DNA of 64,000 nucleotides from Mediterraneibacter hominis. GTDB lineage: Bacteria > Bacillota > Clostridia > Lachnospirales > Lachnospiraceae. Below are positions 1 to 8,194 of the stretch, in pieces. The notes below the pieces were generated by a model. That model worked only from the letters and a program-made list of their open reading frames with translations, was not told the DNA's origin and made no database searches. Numbering within the stretch: the first letter of the stretch is position 1; every line of letters starts with the position of its first letter. A program made the translations under genes and the position numbers. Where the stretch lies: positions 223,426 through 287,425 of the forward strand of contig NZ_JACOPF010000004.1 in NCBI RefSeq assembly GCF_014287475.1, given 5' to 3'.

Positions 1-1088
1 CTGAATACACAAATTAAACCTGCTGTCATAAATGCCATCGCCGGAATATCTGCCAGCATAAGGATTTTATTTCCCGGCATAATCAAGGATGTAAAGAATA
101 CGATCGGAATCAAAATCAATGCCGCCGCCATATTATCTCCATTTCCAAAGAAAACAGCCGGATCCATTGCTACATGAAAATATTTGCGATTTGACTTTCC
201 AGTCTGTGCCCTTGCCTGCATAGACTGGCTCAGTGGAATTAAGCCTTTTACAAACAATCCAGATACAGACGGATAGATGACCATAACACCCGCGATTGTA
301 ATCGCTGTAGTCAGAATTCCCGACCATGTAGAAGCCTCTGTAAGCCCCGTCAAGGAACCTAAAATTGTGATCAGGATTCCGACAATCAGTCCTATAATCA
401 GAGGTTCTCCCCAGAATCCAAATCTGTTTTGCAGACTTTCTGCGCTGACCGGCTTTGTCTTGATTTTTAGTTTCATTACAATCCATCTGACAATCATGGC
501 AAAAGGAGCTCCGCCTGACGGGACACTTGTTAATGTCAGGTTGTCATATCCATTGAATTCCTGAAGAGACGGTGCGATAATATCCGCAATCAAAAGGACA
601 ACCAGGTTGCACATCACTGCCGCCGCAACGCCGAGTGCAAAACTTCCTGTCGTGAACTGCACGATCACTGCCCAGAATACAAACTGGTAATAATTCCATA
701 TGTCTGTCGGCTGGAACGTATCTACTAATTTCAATCCGAACAAAAGCAGATTCAGACCGAGTCCAAGTACCAGATAAATATAACCTAATGTATTGGAATA
801 CACAACGACAGACGCACCCTGCCATCCGATATCAATATACGGAAGGGAAATGCCCACAGTATCGGCCATCGCCGTCACATAAGGCGTAATCGCATTCATC
901 AGTATTCCAAGAACTGCGTTGAAAAGTGTCAGTCCCACCGCCATATAGATAGCACCCTGGAAAGATTTTTTTACCCCAACCCTCATACACATACTGATGA
1001 TGAAGATGATAATCGGCACAATGATTGTACTGCCGAAAATACCCATCACATTGTTGACGGCATTACCTATATCTATTAATATCTGCAT
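1..1088 (-). CDS. PTS EIIC, galactitol (Gat) family, partial
   Basis: This is the membrane channel subunit of a sugar phosphotransferase system. The 362 codons visible are almost entirely hydrophobic helices, with the Gat-type EIIC features of a Gly/Pro-rich loop (GFWGEPLIIG) and a GNGDN segment near the visible C-terminal part. The start is the ATG at 1088, preceded by AGGAGGTAGCAGC. The 3' end lies outside the window; family members are usually about 420-460 residues, so most of the protein is present. It is the last visible gene of the minus-strand operon, after EIIB (51 bp gap). Substrate cannot be read from the sequence: Gat-family EIICs serve galactitol, other polyols and several sugars. 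The operon context favours a polyol or unusual sugar. Confidence 0.85.
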   Translation of the reverse strand, partial: MQILIDIGNAVNNVMGIFGSTIIVPIIIFIISMCMRVGVKKSFQGAIYMAVGLTLFNAVLGILMNAITPYVTAMADTVGISLPYIDIGWQGASVVVYSNTLGYIYLVLGLGLNLLLFGLKLVDTFQPTDIWNYYQFVFWAVIVQFTTGSFALGVAAAVMCNLVVLLIADIIAPSLQEFNGYDNLTLTSVPSGGAPFAMIVRWIVMKLKIKTKPVSAESLQNRFGFWGEPLIIGLIVGILITILGSLTGLTEASTWSGILTTAITIAGVMVIYPSVSGLFVKGLIPLSQSMQARAQTGKSNRKYFHVAMDPAVFFGNGDNMAAALILIPIVFFTSLIMPGNKILMLADIPAMAFMTAGLICVF

Positions 1089-1139
1089 ATGCTGCTACCT
1101 CCTATCTCATTTCTCTTAACTATTTTCTCTGCTATGTAT

Positions 1140-1442
1140 TTATTCCGCCATAATCCTTTTCACCTCTGCCAACAGTTCCTCTGTAAACTTATCTGCCCCT
1201 ACCCCTGTGAACAGCGGCAGTCCCAGCATAACCGGAGCGCCGGCCTTATTCTGCGCATTGGTTTTTCCTGTCACAACAATCAAGTCATACCCTTCCAGGT
1301 TTGGCACTTCTGTAATTTTATGCGGAGATATAGAAAACGGAATTTTTTCTTTCTTTAAAATTTCCTTTATCTTATCTGTCACCACTGTGGTTGTAAAAAT
1401 TCCCCCTCCGCACGCCACAGCCATATTAATTTTTGCTTTCAT
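1140..1442 (-). CDS. PTS EIIB, galactitol family
   Basis: Cytoplasmic phosphocarrier that passes phosphate from EIIA to the sugar bound in EIIC. About 100 residues, the normal size of a free EIIB. The phospho-cysteine is Cys11 in the P-loop VACGGGIFTTT, the position used by lactose/galactitol-type EIIBs. The start chosen is the ATG at 1442, because AAGGAGGACTTGAAT lies just before it; a start 6 codons upstream would put the ribosome binding site inside the gene. It sits between EIIA and EIIC in the operon. Confidence 0.88.
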   Translation of the reverse strand: MKAKINMAVACGGGIFTTTVVTDKIKEILKKEKIPFSISPHKITEVPNLEGYDLIVVTGKTNAQNKAGAPVMLGLPLFTGVGADKFTEELLAEVKRIMAE

Positions 1443-1479
1443 ATTCAAGTCCTCCTTCATTTTTATGATTCATTTCGCA

Positions 1480-1959
1480 TCAGTCTGTCACCAGATACTC
1501 ATCCAGAAGTCCTTTCATCTGGTTCATCAATTCTTCTGCATCTGTCACATTTTTCAGTTTCTCGAGTGTTTCTTCATCCTGGAATATCGTGCTGAATTTT
1601 TTCAGCACTGCCGTCTGATAGCTCGGATCCGTAATTCCAAACAGAAATACAAGCAGTGCCTCCACTGTCTCGTCCGGATCGCCCATACAACGGAAAGAAA
1701 CCGGATTTTTTAATACCGCCATTGAAAAAAAGGATTTCAGACACCCGTCATGTATATGTGGGATCGCTATCGGAACAGCGGTGGGAAGTCCGGTCGGATA
1801 TTCCTTTTCTCTTGCCAGGACCGCCGTGATAAATTCTTCCTCTATCAAGCCATTCTCCATTGCTTTTCCGGCGAGCAGACGAATCACTTCCTCCGCGTTT
1901 CCTGCGGTTACGTCTGTCAGTATCATTGTCTGATTCGTATACAATCCTATCGCTTCCAT
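1480..1959 (-). CDS. PTS EIIA, fructose/galactitol type
   Basis: EIIA domain protein (159 residues) of the PTS_EIIA type-2 family, which accepts phosphate from HPr and gives it to EIIB. The phospho-histidine is His68 in AVPIAIPHIHD, the family signature. A good ribosome binding site (AAGGAGGAGCAG) precedes the ATG. It follows HPr by 11 bp and precedes EIIB by 37 bp, so all PTS carriers for one substrate are in one transcript. There is no fused PRD regulator domain, so this is a transport component rather than a regulator. Confidence 0.88.
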   Translation of the reverse strand: MEAIGLYTNQTMILTDVTAGNAEEVIRLLAGKAMENGLIEEEFITAVLAREKEYPTGLPTAVPIAIPHIHDGCLKSFFSMAVLKNPVSFRCMGDPDETVEALLVFLFGITDPSYQTAVLKKFSTIFQDEETLEKLKNVTDAEELMNQMKGLLDEYLVTD

Positions 1960-1970
1960 CTGCTCCTCCT

Positions 1971-2249
1971 TTAATCTTCTCCAAATTTTGTCTGAATCAG
2001 AGCGACAAGATCTTCCACCGCCGCCTGTTCATCCTCGCCCTCTGCGCTGATTTCAACCGTTGTTCCTTTGCACAGCCCCTGTGCAATCAGCATGACAATC
2101 GATTTTGCATTTGCCTTACAGCTTCCTTCCTCATCCATATTCTGGATGGTTATTTTACTACTGTAATTTTTCGCCAGATTTACAAAATCTGAAGCCGGAC
2201 GGGCATGCAGCCCAGTCTCATTTTCTATCATTACTTTTTTTGCATACAT
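1971..2249 (-). CDS. ptsH: HPr-family phosphocarrier
   Basis: 92-residue HPr. His15 lies in TGLHARPAS, the site phosphorylated by enzyme I. A serine at residue 50 (NAKSIVMLIAQG) matches the regulatory Ser46 region of Firmicutes HPr, although the local sequence differs from the usual KSIMGVMSL, so HPr-kinase control is uncertain. Ribosome binding site AAGGAGTG. It lies 23 bp after enzyme I. Because it is embedded in a substrate-specific operon, it is likely a dedicated paralogue rather than the cell's general HPr. Confidence 0.88.
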   Translation of the reverse strand: MYAKKVMIENETGLHARPASDFVNLAKNYSSKITIQNMDEEGSCKANAKSIVMLIAQGLCKGTTVEISAEGEDEQAAVEDLVALIQTKFGED

Positions 2250-2272
2250 AGTTTTTCACTCCTTTTCGTGCC

Positions 2273-3985
2273 TTACTCCAAAAACTCACTATTCAGATAA
2301 TTTTCTACCTGAACGGCTGTCGATAACTCCAGCACCGTCCGGGACATCCTCTGTGCTTTGCAGATATTAAGCTGAGAAATCATTTTCTTCACTGACGCTA
2401 CTGAGGATGCATTCATGCTGAATTTCCGGATGCCAAGCCCTGCCAAAAGCGCAACGGCCTGTGGATTTCCGCCCATCTCACCGCACACGCTCACAGGTTT
2501 CCCTTGTTTCTTAAATTCCTCTACAATCTGCTTAATCAGTCGGAACATTGCCGGATGAAAACTCTGGTAATACTTCGCCACGCTGGGATTCAACCGATCT
2601 ACCGCCATTAGATACTGGCACAGGTCGTTTGTTCCAATACTTGCAAAATCCACTTCAGATGCCGCAATGTCAGCCATCAAAGCGATAGACGGAATCTCCA
2701 CCATAATTCCTACTTTGACATCTCTGCCATAGGGTACTTTCTCTTCTTCTAATTCACTGCGCACCTCCCGTATGATCTCTTTTGCGAAGCGAATATCTCC
2801 GATACTCCCTACCATTGGAAACATAATCCAAATATTTCCGTAGTATCCTGCTCTTAGAATTGCACGAAGCTGTGTTTTAAAAATTGGTTTCATCTCAAAG
2901 CAAAGCCTTAGAGCGCGCAATCCAAGAAACGGATTATCCTCCTGCGGCAGCTCTAAATAATCCAGTTTTTTATCTCCGCCGATGTCCAGTGTCCGGATTA
3001 CAACGGGTCTTTCCTTATACACCTCTGCAATTTTCTTATATACTTGAAACTGTTCCTCCTCTGTCGGCAGCTTTTGTTTGCTCATATAGAGAAATTCTGT
3101 GCGAAACAGTCCCACGCCGTCTGTATACTGCTCCAGTTCCAGCTCGCTCTTGTCGGCGGAGCCAATATTTAAGCATACATCTATCTTGGTTCCGTCTACA
3201 GTAACCGGATTTACAGCGAGGTATTGCTTCATATCGCTCATTTTTCTCAAGTGTACGTCCCGCATTACCTGATATTGCTTTTCCTGATCCTGCGTCAGAT
3301 TTGTAAGTACTTTCCCCGCATGTGCATCTACAGCAATTTTTTGTCCATTTTCCGTATTTGCAAGAATATCCGGCACTCCTAATACTGCCGGTATCCCATA
3401 ATTTCGTGCAAGAATTGCCATGTGTGATGTATAACCGCCTATCTCTGTTACAATGGCAAGTACATGTTCCTTTTTCATTGCCGCCGTATCAGAGGGAAGT
3501 AAATCGTGCGCAACCACAATCACATCACCCGGAAGCGACGCTAAGGAATTATCCTCCACGCCTAGCAGCAGTCTGATAATCCTTAGGCTTACATCCTTTA
3601 AATCTGCTGCTCTTTCCCGGATCAACGCATCCTTTGCCTTTGAAATAATTTCGATATATCTTTCATAGACTGTCTTGACCGCACACTCCGGCGCAAGCAG
3701 ATTTTCCCGGATTTCGTCTTCTATTTCCTGCCCCATCTCTTCGTCCCGGACAATGTCGATATGCGCCTGGAAGATTTTTTTCTGTTCCTCGTCCAAGTCC
3801 GTATCCTGCGTCAAAGCTTGTAATTCTTCTTCTGCCTTCTTTAGCACATCCTGATATGCACGGATATTCTCTTCTATTTTTTCTTTATTGATGAATGTTT
3901 CTTCTACTTTCAGTCCTCCGGGTCTATACTGGAATACACTTCCTATCGCCGCCCCTTCTGAGACTGCCGTTCCCTCGTAAATCAT
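2273..3985 (-). CDS. ptsI: PTS enzyme I (phosphoenolpyruvate-protein phosphotransferase)
   Basis: Full-length enzyme I (570 residues). It takes phosphate from PEP and passes it to HPr. An N-terminal helical HPr-binding region is followed by the phosphohistidine domain with active His188 in GGYTSHMAILAR and by the PEP-binding barrel (VGLFRTEFLYM, RTLDIGGDK, SVCGEMGGNP). The start ATG at 3985 follows AGAGGTGGTGGA. It is 46 bp after the HAD gene and 23 bp before HPr. A complete enzyme I inside a carbohydrate operon is unusual, because most Firmicutes share one ptsHI; it suggests a private phosphorelay. Confidence 0.93.
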   Translation of the reverse strand: MIYEGTAVSEGAAIGSVFQYRPGGLKVEETFINKEKIEENIRAYQDVLKKAEEELQALTQDTDLDEEQKKIFQAHIDIVRDEEMGQEIEDEIRENLLAPECAVKTVYERYIEIISKAKDALIRERAADLKDVSLRIIRLLLGVEDNSLASLPGDVIVVAHDLLPSDTAAMKKEHVLAIVTEIGGYTSHMAILARNYGIPAVLGVPDILANTENGQKIAVDAHAGKVLTNLTQDQEKQYQVMRDVHLRKMSDMKQYLAVNPVTVDGTKIDVCLNIGSADKSELELEQYTDGVGLFRTEFLYMSKQKLPTEEEQFQVYKKIAEVYKERPVVIRTLDIGGDKKLDYLELPQEDNPFLGLRALRLCFEMKPIFKTQLRAILRAGYYGNIWIMFPMVGSIGDIRFAKEIIREVRSELEEEKVPYGRDVKVGIMVEIPSIALMADIAASEVDFASIGTNDLCQYLMAVDRLNPSVAKYYQSFHPAMFRLIKQIVEEFKKQGKPVSVCGEMGGNPQAVALLAGLGIRKFSMNASSVASVKKMISQLNICKAQRMSRTVLELSTAVQVENYLNSEFLE

Positions 3986-4031
3986 TCCACCACCTCTTTT
4001 TCATCAGTGCACTTCCACCTGCACTGTATCC

Positions 4032-4820
4032 TTACATAAATGTTTCAATCGCAAATGCTACCCCGCTTTTATTATTAGACAATGTCACCTTATCCGCACA
4101 GCTTTTTACATTTTCCATCGCGTCCTGCATTGCTACGCCTAAGCCTGCATATAGGAGCATATTTTTGTCATTTTCACCGTCTCCTATTGCCATGATTTCT
4201 TCTTTTTTGATTCCGTAATAGTCAGCAATCCATTTCAGCGCTCTGCCTTTATCACTTCCTCCGATTTCAAGGGAAAAATCATACGCCAGTTGTGCGCTGA
4301 CACTTCCTTTAAAAGATGCTTCCATCCAATCCTTTATCTGACAAATTCTTTCTGGTTCATCCAACACCAGAATTTTTCCCAGAGGTTTTCCATTATAACA
4401 TTCTTCTATGTCCTCCGTGAAGATTACTTTCTGATTCATGCACCGTTCGAAAATACTTAAGTATCCATTCTGCAGCTTCGAATATACCTTATCCCCCTGG
4501 TAGATCAGGGGATCGAAGCCGTACTCTCTGCAATAAGAAAAAATTTTTCTACAATTTTCTTCAGAAATCAATTCTTCTCTCAGAACCTTCTTTCCCGTAC
4601 AGTCTAAAACCAGACTTCCATTCTGTGTCGCCACAGCGTCCTTTAGTTCGAGCTGCTTTATAATTTCTTCTAGCGCCGGATAGCCTCTGCCGGAAAACAA
4701 GATTACTTTTACGCCTTCTTTTTGAACTTTCCTAATCGCTTCTATATTCTTTTTGGATAATCTGTGTTCGTCATCCAGAAGTGTTCCGTCCACATCCACT
4801 GCCAACAATTTATACTTCAC
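4032..4820 (-). CDS. HAD-superfamily phosphatase, Cof type
   Basis: 262-residue Cof/YidA-type HAD hydrolase. Motif I is VDVDGTLLDDE (nucleophile and acid/base aspartates), motif II LFSGRG, motif III and IV IGDGENDKNML, with a C2 cap between. Such enzymes remove phosphate from small sugar phosphates or flavin/nucleotide phosphates. The start is a GTG at 4820, overlapping the stop of the PHP gene as GTGA, with AGGAGG 9 bases upstream, so the two are translationally coupled. Inference: it acts on an intermediate of the operon's pathway. Confidence 0.85.
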   Translation of the reverse strand: MKYKLLAVDVDGTLLDDEHRLSKKNIEAIRKVQKEGVKVILFSGRGYPALEEIIKQLELKDAVATQNGSLVLDCTGKKVLREELISEENCRKIFSYCREYGFDPLIYQGDKVYSKLQNGYLSIFERCMNQKVIFTEDIEECYNGKPLGKILVLDEPERICQIKDWMEASFKGSVSAQLAYDFSLEIGGSDKGRALKWIADYYGIKKEEIMAIGDGENDKNMLLYAGLGVAMQDAMENVKSCADKVTLSNNKSGVAFAIETFM

Positions 4821-5758
4821 AGATTTATTCCTCCTGCATACTGCTTTTTTTCTTCCGCATGTGCCGTTTCTATCATCTGTTTCAACCGTAAAAACATTTC
4901 CATGTCTGCCGCTTTTATCATGCCCATCACATGACCTGGTTTCTTTTGTTCATCATGGTAATCTGAACCGGCAGTCTGGAATAATCCATATTTCTCTGCA
5001 AGCTGTTTAAAATACACTTCTTTTTCTACAGAATGATAAGGTGTGTACACCTCCATTCCTTGAAGGCCACATTCCAGCATACGCGGTATCTTAGGCTCAT
5101 CTTTCTTGGTAAACCACTCTCCGGGATGTGCAAGCACAGACACTCCTTTTGCTTCTCTTATGGCGCGTATTCCCGTATAAATATCTACAATATATTCTGG
5201 AACATAGCACTTTCTTCCTGCCACCAGATAATCCTTTATGAAACGGATATACGGTCTGTCAGATTTACTCCCGCCCTGTCGGTATATAGAAAGCTTTGGA
5301 TTGCCGGCATTGCGTGTGTCATTGAGTATTGCATTTGCAAAATTCGTAATAACCGGTGGATGCGGATAAGCCAGCCTTTCTACTTCTTCCATGTCTACAT
5401 AGAATCCCTCTTTTTCCAGATTCTCTTTTATCTTCGGGAGAATATCGATACGGGACTTTTGTATCTTTTCAATTAGTTCCAAAAGGCTATGCTTTCCCTT
5501 GGTATCTATTCCATATCCTAGAATATGTACCATCCTGTTTTCATCAATGCAGGAGAGCTCCAGCGCCGGAATTGTCAAAATTCCGGTGCGCCGTGCTTCC
5601 TCCTCTGCTTCGCCGGCAGCCTCATATGTATCATGATCTGCAATCACAATTGCCTGCATTTTATTTTCTTTCGCCTGCCTAAAAAGCTCCTGTACACTGA
5701 ATGTCCCGTCACTGGAATATCCGCTGTGCATATGTAAATCCACCGTTTTTCTTTTCAT
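4817..5758 (-). CDS. PHP-domain metal-dependent phosphoesterase
   Basis: 313-residue PHP-superfamily protein. The metal-binding motifs are visible: DLHMHSGYSSDG near the N-terminus, ADHDT, PALELSC, a later LAHPGEW and GSDYHD near the C-terminus. It resembles the YciV/TrpH branch, whose members hydrolyse phosphate mono- or diesters. It follows the RuBisCO-like gene by 6 bp and overlaps the HAD gene by 4 bases. The tight link to sugar-phosphate genes argues for a small-molecule phosphate substrate here rather than nucleic acid, but that is inference. Confidence 0.85.
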   Translation of the reverse strand: MKRKTVDLHMHSGYSSDGTFSVQELFRQAKENKMQAIVIADHDTYEAAGEAEEEARRTGILTIPALELSCIDENRMVHILGYGIDTKGKHSLLELIEKIQKSRIDILPKIKENLEKEGFYVDMEEVERLAYPHPPVITNFANAILNDTRNAGNPKLSIYRQGGSKSDRPYIRFIKDYLVAGRKCYVPEYIVDIYTGIRAIREAKGVSVLAHPGEWFTKKDEPKIPRMLECGLQGMEVYTPYHSVEKEVYFKQLAEKYGLFQTAGSDYHDEQKKPGHVMGMIKAADMEMFLRLKQMIETAHAEEKKQYAGGINL

Positions 5759-5764
5759 AGCTTC

Positions 5765-7075
5765 CTACTTCTTCAAATCAAACAAATCCTGATGAACGCC
5801 AATTCCCCAAAGGTCAAGCGCTACCTTCAATGGCTCGCAATCTTTTGCCGCTTCCTCAAGCGGAATTCCCTCCGCAGTAGCATCTGCCGCTTTGATTAAG
5901 CTTTCTACTCCTGCCGCTGCTCCCATTGGATGTGCGTGCATTGCCGCACCTGCCGAGATAGAGAAGTCCATTCCAAGATCGTTTGCAACATTTGGAATCA
6001 GTCCCTGGTACACGCCTGCTGCCGGCCCTGGGAAGGTACGCTTCATGCCGCGGAAATCCGTCAGCAGAGACTGTGCGATACGGATATAACGCTCTCTTTG
6101 AATATTGACTTTTCCGTATGCACATGGATAAATCACAATGTCCGCCCCACTCATACGCATAAATTTTCCAAGTACAAGATGACTGGAAATGCCTGAATAA
6201 TGTGACTCATACATTGCTCCTGCAAATGCCGGATGCGCCAGAATTGGAAGATCCACCTCGTCATTCTCTGCAATCATCTGCATTGCCGGCCAGCCCACTG
6301 TCAGAGTATTGATCATAAGCGCCGGGATTCCAAGCTCTTTACACATTTTTGCCTTGTCTAACATTCTGTCCGGTCTGTCAGTAATATTCGGAGAATACAG
6401 CACACGTTTTCCTGTCTTTTCGTATACATCTTTTAGAATCTCTGCTGCAATTTTTGCTCTTGCCTTTACTGTGCAGTAGTCCGTATCACTAAACAGCTCG
6501 TCGTCCTTGATCCAATCGATTCCCGCCATTGCAAGCTCACGGATCAGTTTTCCTGCATTTTCCGGTGTCGCCCCTGTACACGGCTTAATCATGCTGACAA
6601 TAAACGGTCTTTTCGGAACACCTGTAATTTCACGCAGTCCCTCCACACCAAATCTCGGACCTTTAAATCCGTCTGTAAATACTTTCGGGAAATCAATGTC
6701 AATCAGTTTTAACTTTCCTGACATAGAAATATTTCCGATTACAGAAGTCAGTACCTGCGGAAGATTTGCTCCCATGTTCTCAAATGGGAATGCAATCTGG
6801 AATACTGCCATACGTTCCTTGCCTTCTGCCTCCGGCATACTGAACTCATAGCATGGAATTTCGTGCACCGCAATGACTTTTCCGCCGTGACGTCTTCTTA
6901 CTTCCGGTGTCTCCAGCGGAACCGGCGCCCATGTTCCCGTTGTCTGTTCAATCGCCATAGAGCCCACCAGATTTAGTAAATCGGAGGTATACCCCTGGCA
7001 AAAGTATGTACAGATTATATACTTCTCTTTGTCAATCGATTCTGGTAACTTAAAAATGTTCTCATCATATTTCAT
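5765..7075 (-). CDS. RuBisCO-like protein (form IV family)
   Basis: 436-residue member of the RuBisCO large-chain superfamily, within the usual 400-470 range. N-terminal domain: IEQTTGTWAPVP (Glu43, Thr48, Trp49) matches the RuBisCO Glu60/Thr65/Trp66 region. C-terminal barrel: Lys164 in MIKPCTG, the metal-site motif IKDDE with carbamylatable Lys190, Asp192 and Glu193, His281 in ILAHPAF, and Lys322 (AYGKV) aligning with loop-6 Lys334. The second lysine of the KPK motif is Cys166, and His327 aligns with a non-His residue, so it is not a CO2-fixing enzyme. RuBisCO-like proteins act as enolases, isomerases or (trans)carboxylases on sugar phosphates. Ribosome binding site AAGGAGG. It follows the GlpC-like gene by 75 bp. 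The reaction is unknown. Confidence 0.88.
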   Translation of the reverse strand: MKYDENIFKLPESIDKEKYIICTYFCQGYTSDLLNLVGSMAIEQTTGTWAPVPLETPEVRRRHGGKVIAVHEIPCYEFSMPEAEGKERMAVFQIAFPFENMGANLPQVLTSVIGNISMSGKLKLIDIDFPKVFTDGFKGPRFGVEGLREITGVPKRPFIVSMIKPCTGATPENAGKLIRELAMAGIDWIKDDELFSDTDYCTVKARAKIAAEILKDVYEKTGKRVLYSPNITDRPDRMLDKAKMCKELGIPALMINTLTVGWPAMQMIAENDEVDLPILAHPAFAGAMYESHYSGISSHLVLGKFMRMSGADIVIYPCAYGKVNIQRERYIRIAQSLLTDFRGMKRTFPGPAAGVYQGLIPNVANDLGMDFSISAGAAMHAHPMGAAAGVESLIKAADATAEGIPLEEAAKDCEPLKVALDLWGIGVHQDLFDLKK

Positions 7076-7119
7076 TGTAATGTCCTCCTTGTATTATGAA
7101 ATATATTTATTTTACCTTT

Positions 7120-7140
7120 CATGAGGTGGTCACCCTCATG
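7120..7140 (-). other. Intercistronic hairpin
   Basis: A perfect 7-bp inverted repeat (CATGAGG and CCTCATG, 7-base loop) lies between the GlpC-like gene and the RuBisCO-like gene. It has no U-tract after it, so it looks more like an mRNA processing or stability element than a terminator. It could set a different transcript dose for the dehydrogenase genes and the RuBisCO-like/PTS part. Confidence 0.4.
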
Positions 7141-7150
7141 CCTGCCGCTG

Positions 7151-8176
7151 TTATCTGCATATGTATTCCAGCAGTGTCATTACATTTTCCTTCTCCGCGC
7201 AGTTTAATCCTGCCGCTTCGCACGCGCATGGAGTAACAATTACGTCCTGATCCATTCCGCTTAAATCTGCCATTCTGCGCCCTGCTATTGCCAGTAGATT
7301 TTCTGGCTCTGCAAGTCCAAGTCCTCCGGCAATCCCCGAATCTGTCACATCATACCCGCTGCGCTTCGGTAAAAGAAGCTCTGCTTCTGGTAAAATCTCA
7401 CTATAATTTACCTTTCTCGCAGGATACAATCTCTGTATCACTCCACTTTCGTGAAGCATAACTTTTTCTGTCCCAGAGAAGCTTAACTTATTTTCTGCCA
7501 GAAATTCATCCAGAAACTTTATCTTCTCTGCCATCTCAGGAAACTGAATCAGCAGAGCGTCCAGCACATAGCTGTCATCTGTTATAACACTATCATATTT
7601 AGCAAGTCCTTCTTTTATTCCAGCCGCATATGTATTCGCTGCCTCTGTCTGGGCAAGCGCAAGAAGCAGGTACCCGCAGTCTTTATATTTATTTGTACAG
7701 TACACGCTCTTTCCTGCTTTTTTGCAGACAGAAGCCGCCTGTTCTGCTGTCTTTTGGGCATTTGGAGCTGCGGGACTAATCAGAAAAAGCATCTCTGCAT
7801 TCTCGTCCCCCACGCTGTATTCTTTATACTGTGCATAGACACTTTCTTCTTTTAAGACAGCATCTACAAACGCTTTATATTTCTCCGGCACTTTATCTCC
7901 CGCAATAATTTCCCCACGTACATAGCGCATCACCTCCGCAACGGGAGTGTCGTCGATACTCCGCGTATCTGACTCATATCCATCCGTCGCCATAAAAGCT
8001 TCCTTCGCCACATACTGCATGTCAAAACGGGTACCCATGGCTGTAAAAACTGCCCCCATACCAGTAGAGGTGTCTACTCCCAGGATACGGCTGACCGGAG
8101 CAAAATCTGCAATGATGTCACTTGTCAGACAATTGGATGTCCTGTAATACAATTTCGAAAATTCTTGTGTTGCCAT
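7151..8176 (-). CDS. GlpC-like protein with degenerate CCG domain
   Basis: 341-residue protein in the position of GlpC, the iron-sulfur/membrane subunit of anaerobic glycerol-3-phosphate dehydrogenase (GlpC is about 390-430 residues). The N-terminal ferredoxin part with two CxxCxxC clusters is absent. The C-terminal region keeps the outline of a CCG domain but most metal-binding cysteines are gone: the expected CH..G region reads HESGVIQRL, the CCGGGG region reads SGIAGGLGL, and only the last pair survives in VTPCACEAAGLNC. It probably binds the GlpAB-like pair as a structural partner and may not carry the usual clusters. Ribosome binding site GGGGGAAAGG. It begins 18 bp after the GlpB-like gene. 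Confidence 0.6.
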   Translation of the reverse strand: MATQEFSKLYYRTSNCLTSDIIADFAPVSRILGVDTSTGMGAVFTAMGTRFDMQYVAKEAFMATDGYESDTRSIDDTPVAEVMRYVRGEIIAGDKVPEKYKAFVDAVLKEESVYAQYKEYSVGDENAEMLFLISPAAPNAQKTAEQAASVCKKAGKSVYCTNKYKDCGYLLLALAQTEAANTYAAGIKEGLAKYDSVITDDSYVLDALLIQFPEMAEKIKFLDEFLAENKLSFSGTEKVMLHESGVIQRLYPARKVNYSEILPEAELLLPKRSGYDVTDSGIAGGLGLAEPENLLAIAGRRMADLSGMDQDVIVTPCACEAAGLNCAEKENVMTLLEYICR

Positions 8177-8194
8177 TGCCTTTCCCCCATTTCT

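Noticed and set aside
5765..7075. True RuBisCO and CO2 fixation
   Set aside because: The KPK motif and His327 position are changed, and there is no phosphoribulokinase or small subunit.
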